Positions 1-9,936 of a stretch of 64,000 nt of DNA are shown one piece after another. The notes below the pieces were generated by a model. It was given only the letters and a program-made list of their open reading frames with translations. It searched no databases and was not told where the DNA came from. A program made the position numbers and the translations under genes. Positions within the stretch are counted from its first letter, which is position 1. The number at the start of each line of letters is the position of its first letter. The DNA is from Rhynchopus sp. YZ270_cl-10 (taxonomy: Eukaryota > Euglenozoa > Diplonemea > Diplonemida > Diplonemidae): positions 754,176-818,175 of the forward strand of contig OZ037914.1 of assembly GCA_964035575.1 (NCBI GenBank). Direction: 5' to 3'.

Positions 1-764
1 AAAAACGTGAAAAAAAATATTGAATATATTTATGAAGCCATGTCCGTACAATTTTTGATGGAAAAATAAAAAGTACTTTTTTTTTTTTCAAGTACTTTTT
101 TTTTTTCCTGTACAATTTTGATGGAAAAAAAAAAAGTACTTTTTTTTTCGAAAAGTGAAAAAGTACTTTTTTTGACCAAAAAATATCACTTTTTAAAAAA
201 GTACTTTTCCGAACCGTGTCATTTGCTCTCGATCTTTCAAATAACGCCATTTTCGAGTTCCAGTTTTGCACACATATTTCGTCAGAGGACTGCGGGAGCT
301 ATTTTTCTCGAATTTTTGGGTGTTTTTTTCCAAGCATTTTGGATTTTTACAAAATATTTTTTTTTTCAAAAAAAATCCAAAAAATAAATAACCAAAAGTT
401 CTGCTCAAAATCTTTCAATTGCGACCAGAATCGGTCAAAAAGTCGTTGCCCTTCACATTTTGCCTCTTGGAGAGCCTGGACCCCCAAAATCAAAAAAAAT
501 CACACCTAAAAATGCCTTGGTTGGCTAAGGGTTAAAAAAAGCGCACACCCTTTAAACTTCTGGCCCTTCCTCTTCTCCATATCCCCCAAAGAGTGCAATA
601 ACCCAAAATACAATGAATGTCTTGCACAATGATTTTTCTGTTTTTTTTCCTCCTTTTCTCCCCCACAATCATCCTCTTTACTGATGTCCAACGACACCAA
701 CCTTCAGTCTGCGTCTCGAGCAAACATTTGTCTTTCATTTTTTTTTTATTATTATTTTCGGAAT
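1..764. other. Gene-free A/T-rich stretch with AAGTACTT palindromes
   Basis: No credible gene. Between about 69 and 215 the palindrome AAGTACTT, mostly set in A/T runs, occurs five times, and a unit containing GTACAATTTTGATGG is duplicated (near 47 and 111). The rest is low-complexity A/T DNA. The short open frames here consist of Phe/Lys runs from homopolymers and are not coding. Confidence 0.6.
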
Positions 765-765
765 A

Positions 766-825
766 GGGTACATTTAGTGCACCCTATTATACTTTCTATT
801 CAGTAGAATAGATAGTATATGAAAT
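766..825 (+). repeat. hp-G copy 1, double-hairpin repeat
   Basis: About 60 bp, nearly identical to copies at 5680 and 52478. First hairpin GGGT(ACATTTAGTGC)ACCC, then a second hairpin with arms CTATTC/GAATAG around AGTA, ending in TATATGAAA. Confidence 0.8.
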
Positions 826-895
826 AATTGTTTTATTACCGCTATGGCAACGTTCTCCTATGCTATACCTCAACAAAAAAATGGTTTGTTTTATT

Positions 896-938
896 ACCCC
901 ATTTGTGGGCCGAGAGGCACATTGATCTTTTTACAAGG
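896..938 (+). repeat. hp-D copy (weak)
   Basis: Shows the loop CGAGAGG and right flank GCACATTGATCTTT, but the left arm is degraded. Confidence 0.4.
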
Positions 939-1274
939 GTGTTTTTTTTTTCTTTCAAAAAGCTGAAAAGAGAGACGAACCTGGTGGACAACTCTGTTAA
1001 AGAAGAATTTATCTTAGAGGACCAATCGGCTTTCATCTTGCCAACATTTTTTCTTACTTTTATTTTCTCTTTCTCTTTACTCCCTTTTTGTCCCATCTTA
1101 TGATGTTGGATATATTTAAAAAAAAATGCCTTGTCTTCCTTCCGCATTCTCTCGACACACTGACATCATCAAAAACAAAAAAAATGCGTGCAATTCACAC
1201 AGGTGGTGTCTACACAGGCGTTGTCAATTTTTCAAAAAAAAAAAAAAAACCAGGGGCTCCGCTACCGTATAAAG

Positions 1275-1295
1275 TTCTGTTGCGGCGCAACAGAA
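1275..1295. repeat. hp-L hairpin, 10-bp arms
   Basis: Perfect arms TTCTGTTGCG/CGCAACAGAA around one G. The copy at 54423 has the same TTCTGTTG core but a different inner pair, GA/TC, so the arms have changed together. Confidence 0.65.
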
Positions 1296-1947
1296 GTCTG
1301 AAAAAAACTGAAAAAAAGAAAAAAGGTGCAAATTTGTGGTGACCAAGCGAGCAGCTTTACGTTTTTCTTTTACCCCATCCTGTTAATATATATTTTTCTC
1401 AATGTGACTGAGCAAGAGGAGGCTCAAAGACCATCTTTACACAATTTTTTCTTTCAAGGTTTACCTGCGTCCCAGAGATATCGCTACGGTATCTACGTCG
1501 TGGTAATTGCTACTAAAGGTGCACTGTTGCGAGAGGGGGTTCTTTTTTTTGTATTTCAGAAAGTCAACATTTTATTCTTTTTTTTTACGCAAGAACTATC
1601 AAGAACTATTCAGTTATTATTTCAGGTGGTCTTTTTTGTTTTTTTGTTTTTGCAAGATACAAACGCAGCGGATAAGTTAGCTTTTTTATTTTTCGCCAAA
1701 TCCCGGTTTTTCCGGTTTTTTCCGGTTTTTCCCACCCACACAAAAATAATGATGAAAAGTCACAAAAAAATGCCAGCGACCCCAAAATTCTACCCAGCCC
1801 CAGGTCTAAACCCACCAGCTCTTTGAACGACTTTTTCTGACTTCCATAGCCAGTGTTTGTGCGGCACAAAGATCCGCCAGGGGGAGGTAACTGAGGCGTC
1901 GCTCTTCGCCAATAAACGCGTTAATATACTCCTCACAGCTGTGATAT

Positions 1948-2095
1948 AAAATCGAACATTTTCACAGCCAAACTATGGCATGGTAGGGCTACTGCTCATA
2001 AATTTTGGCTGCGCCACAGGCGCAGCCACGGTACGCTACTTTTTTATGATCGTCGATCCCTTATTCTTGCTCGATATGAGGAGGTTGGGCTGCTG
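1948..2095 (+). repeat. hp-K copy 1
   Basis: About 120-150 bp similar to 49881-50013: GAACATTTTCACAGCC, AAACTATGG, GCTCATAA, a G/C hairpin, then ACGGTACGCTACTTTTTT and GATCCCTTATTCT. The hairpin at 2007-2027 has perfect 9-bp arms GGCTGCGCC/GGCGCAGCC with loop ACA. Other copies use TGCGCC/GGCGCA. Confidence 0.7.
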
Positions 2096-2296
2096 GGGGG
2101 GGTGGGTGGGAACCGGACTTCCTTCAGGTCCGGTCCAGGTCTGGTCCAAAAAATTTTTTTTTTCAAAAATCCCGAATCTCAATTTTTTTTTTTTTTTTTG
2201 AAAAAACCGGAAACCGGGAAAACCCGGTTTTCAAAACCGGAAAACCGGGTCAAACTTAACCCCTGTACAAACGAAACAAAAAAAAAAAAAAAAGAA

Positions 2297-2366
2297 CGTG
2301 GATATTGCACAACTGTGGCAGCACAACTGAGGCAACTAACACTACTCTAAACAATTTATCACGAAA
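2297..2366 (+). repeat. hp-B copy
   Basis: Reads GTGGATATTGCACAACTGTG then ACTACTCTAAACAATTTATC and A-run. The stem is TGCACA/TGTGGCA with one bulge. It resembles the copies at 4109 and 45934 most. Confidence 0.6.
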
Positions 2367-2395
2367 AAAAAATTACTCTACGAGGGTTGAGGACG

Positions 2396-2482
2396 ACCTA
2401 CGTCTATATCTTCCGTACAAAGGCTTCAGCCGAAATTGAGGACAGATCTTTATACTAGAGTATAAAGATTGCTGATACGAAT
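2396..2482 (+). repeat. hp-A copy 1, with long leader
   Basis: Leader CTACGTCTATATCTTCCGTA, then AAGGCTTCAGCCGA, ACAG, and a perfect hairpin at 2446-2469: arms ATCTTTATACT/AGTATAAAGAT with loop AG. It ends in TGCTGATACGA before an A-run. The stem sequence is unique to this copy. Confidence 0.75.
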
Positions 2483-2527
2483 TTAAAAAAAAAGAAACGA
2501 GGTTTTTCATAAAGTTGCTCTCAAGGG

Positions 2528-2640
2528 TTCAGGACGACTGACGTCTATACCTTCCGTAGTACAAAAAGGCTTCGGCCAACATTTGAGTACAGACCCTAGG
2601 TTCCCCAAGCGGGTCGTTAGGTGATTGTCGACACAACAAA
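2528..2640 (+). repeat. hp-A copy 2, with long leader
   Basis: Leader ACGTCTATACCTTCCGTAGT, AAAGGCTTCGGCCAAC, then GAGTACAGACC, a stem with CCTA/TAGG and CCC/GGG paired, and GTGATTGTCGACACAACAAA. Confidence 0.7.
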
Positions 2641-3428
2641 AGCCTCGCTGTGAACACAGTATTTTTTCCTGTTTGGCCTCATCACTGCCATACCCCTTTA
2701 AAGATGAGATGTGCTTTTTTGTAATACTAGCCGTTAAAAGGGCTCGCTGTACCCTTTGTTTAATTTTTAAAAAAAACCCCCCTCAGACGTTCTCTCTATT
2801 ATTCGCATACTGCGCGAAGCCATCTCTCGGGTGGCTTCCACCTTTCTTTTTTCTCTATGTTCTTTCTTTTTTCCTCTCACGAAGAAAAAAAAAAACTAAT
2901 GTGATTGGCTGAGAAAGCCGGGACACAAAAGCAAAAGCTGTTAACAATACAAATAGTGTGGCGTACTCTCTATTTTTCGTGACTTTTACGTCCTTCACAT
3001 TTTGTTTTTTTTTTTAAATTTGCACTCCCCAATCAAGATAAAGAAATACATAAAGTTTTGCTCAACAAAAAAACAAATATTCAATACATCAGAATTAACA
3101 TTTTTCTTTTAGAAAAAATAGCAATAAAATGTTATGGTATCACACTATCTTCCACACCTGTGGATGGGGGAATGCGAAGGGAAATGGGTTATTGCTGTCA
3201 TCCTATCCCCGGCTTTGAGCGCACAAAACAAAGACCCGACCTTTTTTTTAAAAAAAGGGGGGCTGTGCTTGAGGCATCTACTTGACCAACGTTTATTAAA
3301 TTTTTTTTTTTCTAATTGTCATATTCTTCAATGCAATTTTTCCGTGAGAGTGATACCCTGGACAGGACAGTGCAGACTGTATGCATAGCAGCAGCACAAA
3401 ACCAATAGGGTATCAAAAAAAAAGGGGA

Positions 3429-3482
3429 CAGTGGAAGCTTGCACAGATGGCAACATTCACTATTCCAACAATTTTTCAAAAA
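3429..3482 (+). repeat. hp-B copy
   Basis: GTGGAAGC then stem TTGC/GCAA around ACAGATG, then CATTCACTATTCCAACAATT and TTTCAAAAAA. Confidence 0.6.
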
Positions 3483-4108
3483 AAAAAAAAAATGATGTTT
3501 TTCTCGAACAATACCTCCTCCGACCGATTTAGCGTTTTTTTTTGCTTTGATAACGAAGGTGTTCAGGCAAAAAAAAACAACAACAACAACAATCGTTCAA
3601 ATATTTATTTGTATTTTTTTTTTTTTTGTTCTTTTTCTTTCTTTCTTTGGTGTATGTTGGAGGGGGGGCAATAATGTACTCTGTTTCTCTTCATTATTCC
3701 ACTTCCGATAAATCACCCTTACTGCGGGAAGGAAAAATAAAACGTTTCTTTATTTTCAAAAAAAAAAAAATTTAGTACTCGCTTAGGTTCATCTGACCAA
3801 CCTTCTTCTTTATTCTTCTTTTTTTTTTTTTTGAAGTGCTTTGATGTCCACTGATTTTGAGGGCGTTTTTTTTTTGGTACTTTTAACTTCTCTTTTCATT
3901 TGATGTGTCTGCTGTGACCAAAACAGCAGAAACCTCAAAAATGGATTTGATAAAGAAAATGAAGGTGGGTAGAAAGAAACAACAAAAAAAGCATGCCTTA
4001 ATTTCCGACATTGCAAAACAGAACCTGTCTTATTGTCGATACTACAAAACAGAAAAAAAGAAAAGCAATGGAATACCACACCGTTGCAGAACGAAACAAC
4101 AAAAAAAC

Positions 4109-4180
4109 AGTGGAGATTTGCACAACTGTGGCAACACAACCGAGGCAAACTACACTACTCCAAACAATCTCTCAAAAAAA
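4109..4180 (+). repeat. hp-B copy
   Basis: AGTGGAGATTTGCACAACTG, stem TTGC/GCAA with ACA/TGT inside, then CTACACTACTCCAAACAATC and CTCAAAAAAA. Confidence 0.6.
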
Positions 4181-4289
4181 AAGCAGAAAGTAAAGAAAGA
4201 AAATTAGCGGGGGGGATGTGGGGGGTTTTTTTTTTGAGATCCTTTATTGGCTACCTCTCATCTCAAAGTAAAAACAAATGTGTCTTTTT

Positions 4290-4331
4290 TTTCTTTTGTG
4301 TCGACAATCAGTTTACCTAAGTAGGGTAAAG
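4290..4331 (-). repeat. hp-A copy in reverse orientation
   Basis: Read on the - strand: stem TTTACC/GGTAAA (+ strand arms 4312-4317 and 4325-4330), then CTGATTGTCGACACAAAAG. This is the only clear reversed hp-A copy I found. Confidence 0.6.
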
Positions 4332-5205
4332 TGGTTGCACACAAGAGGGGAAAAAAAAGATGTCAGACCAGAGTTTCCGAATGTAAAATTATCTCATCTC
4401 TGCCACACTCTTCGGGGATGAAGTGTGCAGTCTGTCTGTAGTTGCAATCCTCTCTCCGAACCCAAAAAAAAAAAAAAAAAAAAACCAGGTGGCCATTTGA
4501 GTAGTCAATAATAATCCACCTCTTTTAGCAGGGTGAGTCGAGAGCAAAAAAAGGTGTCACCTTGTCGTTCCGTCACCCCCCTTCTTGTTGTTTGATGCGT
4601 TGACGCTTCCACATACACCAAGCTCATCTGTTGGGTGGTGTTGCGGAGCACGGTTGGGTGGAGTGAACCGACGTGACACTTTCTGCTTACAAAGTAGTGT
4701 AAAAAAAATATGAAAAAGATAGTTTTGTCAAATAAGACAAAAGGTTAAGTTGCAAATGCAAAACACCACTTGCCGCTTGACTATTATTCTGTTAACCCCC
4801 TCATATTGGTAGAGGCGATTCTGTCTTTTCAACAACAAAAAAAATATCCATCATCAACAATGCATACAACCCACCTTTCAAGAAAACCACCCCCGAAAGA
4901 GAAAAAGGGGGTGTGGGAGTGTGGGGGATTTTTCTTCTTTAGAATTGTTTTTTTTTTTTTTTTCAATTTTTTGTTTTGTTTTGTTTTTGTTTTTTTCTTG
5001 TACACATTCTCGCTGTGGAACCTAGTATTCTTGTTTCGAAGGTTCCTTTGAAGACGTAGTCATGGGTGAGCGGTTCGTTTTTGAATCGATGATACACTTC
5101 TCGCCCATTCCCTCAACCTTCCTTTTTTCGCTGCCATTCCGTTGTAAAAGTTACCCCCGAAACCTTCGTTTTTATCAAATTTGCTGTATTGTTTTTTAAA
5201 AAAAG

Positions 5206-5252
5206 GTGTACGAGAAGGGCTTAGCTTAGGTTCATCTTATAAAATTTTCTCT
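5206..5252 (+). repeat. hp-C copy (partial)
   Basis: Ends GCTTAGGTTCATCTTATAAAA; the left arm is not clear. Confidence 0.4.
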
Positions 5253-5433
5253 CTTTTTTTTCTTTTACCGTTGAAGTGGTTTCTACGTTTTTGGTAGTAT
5301 CTACTTCATTTCTGAGATGACTAAAGCAGATAATGGGTTCATCTTTGCAATTTTTTTCAAAAAAAAAAAAAAGGGTGTTGTGTCTCCCTTCCACCTCCCC
5401 TCTTCGCACGACCCTCTTTGTTTTGTTTTATTT

Positions 5434-5480
5434 CAGTGCCTGCGTCCGCTGAAGAACGGTGATGCGTTTGCACTTTCAAC
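5434..5480 (+). repeat. hp-J copy
   Basis: CAGTGCCTGCGTCCGC then GATGCGTTTGCACTTTCAAC. Outer arms AGTGC (5435-5439) and GCACT (5470-5474). Confidence 0.6.
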
Positions 5481-5501
5481 TGTCTCTTTATTTTTGTGAT
5501 C

Positions 5502-5540
5502 AAGATAACTAAGCAGAGAGAGGCTTAGGTTCATCTTATA
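5502..5540 (+). repeat. hp-C copy, nested stems
   Basis: Outer arms AAGAT/ATCTT, inner arms CTAAGC (5509-5514) and GCTTAG (5523-5528), loop rich in AGAG, then GTTCATCTTATAAA. The copy at 54726 has inner arms CTAAGT/ACTTAG, a compensated change. Confidence 0.7.
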
Positions 5541-5633
5541 AACTTTTTCTTTTTTGTATGGGACCATTTTGTGTTGATCCCTCCTCCTATGCTATCAATT
5601 TATTGCATATGTTGAAATACTTTATTTTTTTTC

Positions 5634-5672
5634 AGATGTGTATGCATTGCAAGGCATATTACATCTTTCAAC
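5634..5672 (+). repeat. hp-D copy
   Basis: AGATGT/ACATCT outer arms and GTATGC/GCATAT inner arms around ATTGCAAG, then TTCAAC. It sits directly before hp-G copy 2. Confidence 0.65.
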
Positions 5673-5679
5673 TGTTTGG

Positions 5680-5742
5680 GGGTACATTTAGTGCACCCTA
5701 TTATACCTTCTATTCAGTAGAATAGATAGTATATGAAACCAA
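5680..5742 (+). repeat. hp-G copy 2
   Basis: Differs from copy 1 mainly in TATACCTTC for TATACTTTC. Both hairpins are kept. Confidence 0.8.
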
Positions 5743-7738
5743 TCTTTCAACTTTTTCTGTCACCGTTATTCGATGAAGTGCGATGCACCTTTTCCTAACA
5801 AAAAATTGAGAGAGAAAAAAAGGAACATCTTTTGTTATTGTTTCTTTTTCTTTAACTCACATGAGGTCATAAAGTGGCAGCCGCACCCACCCTATTGTTT
5901 TTTGAGTGAAGAAGGTGAGACTGCAAAGCACCTTACGAATATATATTTCTCCCACCTCCCTTTTCCCTTATCCCTTTCCCCCCTCCATTTCTTCTAAATT
6001 GCCACCTTTTCTTATCTTTCTTCCACCCAAAATGTCCTTGATCAGATTAGTACTGTACTGCCTTTGCCTTCCTTTTTTCTTTCCCCCCCAAAGATGGGAA
6101 TATTTTTGATCCCAAAAATGCTCTCAATGTATTGAATTGCATTAAAAAAGATAATTTCTTTCCCCAAAGGTGAAAGATACCCTCTTCGAAAGGCGTGTGT
6201 GGTATGTACAAACACATTCATCTTTCAAAAAAAAACCCCGTCTTTTTCCTTTTTTTTTCCCCTCTAATCTCATAGTTTAGGAGAGGGTCGTGTAAGGGGC
6301 CTGTATGTGTTTCATTGTCAAGCCCCCTTTTCCCCCTTTTCGTTTTTCATCTTCAGAAAAAGGTTTTATTTTATTTTAACGATTCTCCCAGATTTGCATG
6401 CTCTTCCCGATACTCAACGTTTTCATTTTATTTTTTCTCTTTTTTTTTTTGTCTCTGTCGATGTTGTCGAATTTCAAAAAAAAAAAATACAAAAAATAGA
6501 CCCCTTTTTATTGTACTAAGAACAGCACCTTTGGTCGATTCGGTTTCGAAGCAATTTTTTTTTTTTTTTTAAATAGAGAGGAACACCGTAGGGATTGCAC
6601 TAGGAACTATTACTTGAACTATAAAAAAAATGAAGTAAAAAAAAAACAACGACAGTCTCAAATGGTAACTACATTACAAACCAACAGACAGTAAAAAAAA
6701 ACAAAATATTCATGGGTGTGGCTGAAAAAAAAGCCAAAAATGCACCCTGAAAATCACATCATGTGTGGCTCCAAAAAAATGCACATTTTTTTTGTGGACT
6801 TGTGGTGTAAGCGAAATAGCTGGTTTTCAGCCACATCAAAAATACTTTAAAAAAACAATGTCATGAACAAACTAGAAGAATCCCCCAACGAAAGGGGTTT
6901 TTTTTTCTGGGGTTCCTAGTCTCATCCCAGGTAAGTAGTCTCTTTGAATCAAAAAAAAAAAAGATTTCGCCGCTGTTCAGTTAACATCCTCGCCAAAAAT
7001 ACGGTGACGCTGTTGTTAAAAAAAGGAGGGCGATGTACATAGGGGGAGAGAACGTCTTTTAAAATATATGACCAAATCAATAAAGAGTCTCGGGTTTTCA
7101 TCTTGCACAATTTATTTATCTCCTTTTAGTTCTATAGATATCACCTTTAAAAGAGAACACATTTTTTATTTTATTTTTTTTTGAAACGGAAAAAGAGAAG
7201 GCTGAGAGTTGTGGTTTTGTTTGCAAAACAAAAATGAAAAAATGAAAAAAAAAATGAAATGAAAAATGGATTTATTACACCCTCCCCAGAATAAATTGAA
7301 TCAACAGAAAAAAAAACTGCTTTCTTTTATAGGCCTTCATTCTTTTTTTTTGCATCCTCCTTCCTCCTTCCTTCTCCCCAAAATATTGTCTTTCCTCCCC
7401 CTCCCCCTTTTTGAAGTGACTAGATGAAGTTTAGTCTGCATGTTTCTCTCTCTAAAAGAAAGATGGGGCATTTTTATTGATCCCTCCTCCTATGCTTTCA
7501 ATTTATTGATGTGCATATGTTGAAATTCTCTCTCTTTTTTTTTTTTTTTTTTGTGCGTTTTCATACAACGTTCATCCTCAACCCTCCCTTGAATGCCCTT
7601 TAAGTAAAGGTACACAATGTGTTGTACACATCAGGGGGGGGGGGACACTTATTCACACAAGGCAGTGATTGCATCTATCTGGTCTGTCTGTCTTCAAGGT
7701 TTCCTTGTTTAGGTTTCTTTTTTACATCTACTTTTGTA

Positions 7739-7800
7739 GACCGCAGGGTACTTTGTGCTTTTCATCCGGATGGCTGACCATATTTTGCCATGTTGGCAAA
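7739..7800 (+). repeat. hp-F copy 1
   Basis: GACCGCAGGGTACTTTGTGC, TTTTCATCCGGATGGCTG, then ATTTTGCCATG. CATCCGGATG is palindromic; the right half diverges from other hp-F copies. Confidence 0.6.
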
Positions 7801-7825
7801 AATTTTCAAAAAAAAAAAAGGCGAC

Positions 7826-7875
7826 ATTGTGTACAGATCCTACCTCGGTAGGTGATTGTCGATACAACAAAAAAT
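7826..7875 (+). repeat. hp-A copy 3
   Basis: CGACATTGTGTACAGATC, stem CCTACC/GGTAGG (7839-7844, 7847-7852) with loop TC, then TGATTGTCGATACAACAAAA. Confidence 0.75.
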
Positions 7876-8330
7876 AAAGGCAAAGACGACAATATCCCGG
7901 TTTTCCCGGTTCCTAGTATATTTTTTTTTTTTTTTATTGCATTTTTTTTTGGCATTCGAGTCGCTTTCTTTTATTGTCTTTTTTGTTCCCATATCCCCTT
8001 TTATTGTCGAAAAAAGATGTGCATTTATGGGCGTTTCGTTTCGAACACCTGGGAATGATTTGATCATCTTTCAATTTTTTTCTTCTTTTTTCTCATTGAG
8101 CACCACAACGAAGGCAGCGTTCCATGACAGGAAAGCAGTCCTTTTTTTTGCAGAGTTGTTCTCTTGCGCAAAAAAAAACCCCCCCCCTTTTTTTTTTTGT
8201 TTTTCGTTTCTTTTCTTCCCCTTCAGCAGAAGGTGGGTTGCCGGCCAATGAGCGGTTGTGTACCGCCCCCGTTCGCACTGCGGTACGGGCAAGCCATTGG
8301 GTTTCCCTTTTTTTCATATTATTCTGTTGT

Positions 8331-8410
8331 TGGCCGCAGGGTACTTATGCTTTCATCCGGGGCTGGCATTGTGGGTCAGTCGGTGTGCCTGCTATTTATT
8401 ATTATTGTCT
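8331..8410 (+). repeat. hp-F copy 2
   Basis: GGCCGCAGGGTACTTATGC, TTTCATCCGGGGCTGGC, GTGGGTCAGTCGGTGTG, CCTGC. It keeps the GGGTCAGTCGG box that is lost in copy 1. Confidence 0.65.
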
Positions 8411-8538
8411 TTGCTCGTTGTCAACGAAAAAAAAATGCAAATTTGTGCTCTTCACCCTTTCAACCCCCCTGCTTCCTCACCCATCACCCCCTCGCTTGCT
8501 TGACGTCTAGTTGTTGACACTTTTATGTACCTTTTATT

Positions 8539-8576
8539 AAAGATGTGTGCACCCATGTCAGGCACATACATCTTTC
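8539..8576 (+). repeat. hp-D copy, strong stem
   Basis: AAAGATGT (8539-8546) pairs with ACATCTTT (8568-8575); inner GTGC pairs with GCAC. Loop ACCCATGTCAG. Confidence 0.7.
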
Positions 8577-8785
8577 TCTATTCCCTATGCCGCGTTAGTT
8601 TGCACTTAGCAACCGACGGAATATAGCAAAAACAACCAGAAGGAAAAAAAAAGAGGGGGGTTTTATGCGTGATATCGTTGTATTGTTGTACTTGAAGCCG
8701 GTTCAGTTCCCCGCTGTGTGTGTTGTGGCGCTGACGGGAGTTATATCAGGCAAGAGAAAGCCGGGAAAACACGGCGTAGAGCGAC

Positions 8786-8902
8786 GAAACATGATGATAT
8801 TTGCACATTTTCATTCTTTGTAGGTTGGGACAACTGACTCCCCTTGTGGGACGTGCAGATGCTGCATCAGGATAAAAACATTACCACCTGAACACCTCCA
8901 CA
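8786..8902 (+). repeat. 117-bp direct repeat, left copy
   Basis: Identical, as far as I can read, to 9683-9799, 897 bp downstream. It begins GAAACATGATGATATTTGC and ends ACCACCTGAACACCTCCACA. The DNA from here on is less homopolymeric than the DNA before it. Confidence 0.85.
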
Positions 8903-9682
8903 CACCTCCACACACCACAACACAACACAACACAAAGGCGGTCCTAGCTAGTGGAAGCCACCCTCGACCTCTGTGGGGCTTTACCACCCGTTCCGATCTT
9001 GCCAAGAATATCCTGCACATATGCAGATACTACACTCACCCGCCACTGATGACAACACTACCATTTACCTGGCGTATGAGTCGCAAGACGTTGATTACCT
9101 TCCATTCGCAAACCAAGATCTCTGAGACGGCACATGCAGCACATGAGAAAAGCTCCTGTCGTGGGTGAGCCACAGGGTTGCAGCTCCGACCTGCCTCGAT
9201 GCCCCTGGAAGGCTCAATCGCGGGTGCAAGATTGACAAAAAAAGATAATGTGTTTGAAAGTTAACCAAACCACACCTATCAGTGTATGATGAAACAACAG
9301 GATCGGTACTATCTGACGGCCTTGTGTCGGTTGAATACGAAAACCTAACTCGCAAGCTTTCACAACTGCTGATTCACATAAACCTATGCTGTGTTTACAC
9401 TTTTCGGAGATTTACATTTCAATATTCCATCAAAGAAACACATAACCATGAAACAAAAAGTAGAAACACATCGACCATCGATTGGGTTTGGAGGCATCCA
9501 CATTCTGTGATGCACAGCTCCACGCTGGATGTTGTCGTAAAGCAAAGCACGCAGGCCTGCCTGCTGCGTTACACATATTCTATGTCGCTCGCGATGCCCT
9601 GTGCTGGGCTGCAACCTTCGCGAGTCTCAACGGCTAAACCATGTGTCACACAGTTCTTCACCGTCTGAACATCAACCAGACA
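8903..9682. other. Gene-free spacer between the 117-bp repeats
   Basis: Balanced composition, CA-rich at its start. A 128-codon frame at 9282-9668 has an ATG, but its protein shows no domain or low-complexity pattern I recognise, and I do not support it as a gene. The spacer could be leader or promoter DNA of the next gene, or the body of an inserted element. Confidence 0.4.
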
Positions 9683-9799
9683 GAAACATGATGATATTTG
9701 CACATTTTCATTCTTTGTAGGTTGGGACAACTGACTCCCCTTGTGGGACGTGCAGATGCTGCATCAGGATAAAAACATTACCACCTGAACACCTCCACA
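9683..9799 (+). repeat. 117-bp direct repeat, right copy
   Basis: Right partner of 8786-8902. It ends 137 bp before the start codon of the 842-residue gene, so it may be part of that gene's 5' region. Confidence 0.85.
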
Positions 9800-9936
9800 G
9801 CACAACACAGTTCTGCAACATTCTTGAACACCTTCCCTTTCAGTTCACAGCCCAGACTTGACACACAAACACTCTCTCGCTTCTCACGATCACCCCCTAT
9901 TCCCCAACACCCCACCACCTCAGAGTACACTGAGCG

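Larger units (their letters stand above)
826..8785. other. Long gene-free region with dispersed hairpin repeats
   Basis: No protein gene is supported over about 8 kb. Homopolymer A and T runs of 8-20 nt are interleaved with the short repeats listed separately. Tandem CCGG-plus-A/T blocks occur at 1699-1735 and 2205-2250, a CCGGAC/GTCCGG hairpin near 2113-2133, and a 7-bp GTACCGC/GCGGTAC hairpin at 8260-8286 nested inside CCAATG/CATTGG arms. Parts of 6250-7650 show nothing beyond A/T runs. Confidence 0.6.

Noticed and set aside
9282-9668. 128-codon ORF between the 117-bp repeats
   Set aside because: It has an ATG, but no domain, no codon bias like the true genes, and a competing antisense frame.
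8792-9799. Terminal-repeat retroelement with ~111-bp TG...CA repeats
   Set aside because: The ends happen to be TG and CA, but there is no target duplication, primer site or coding part. Kept as a direct repeat only.
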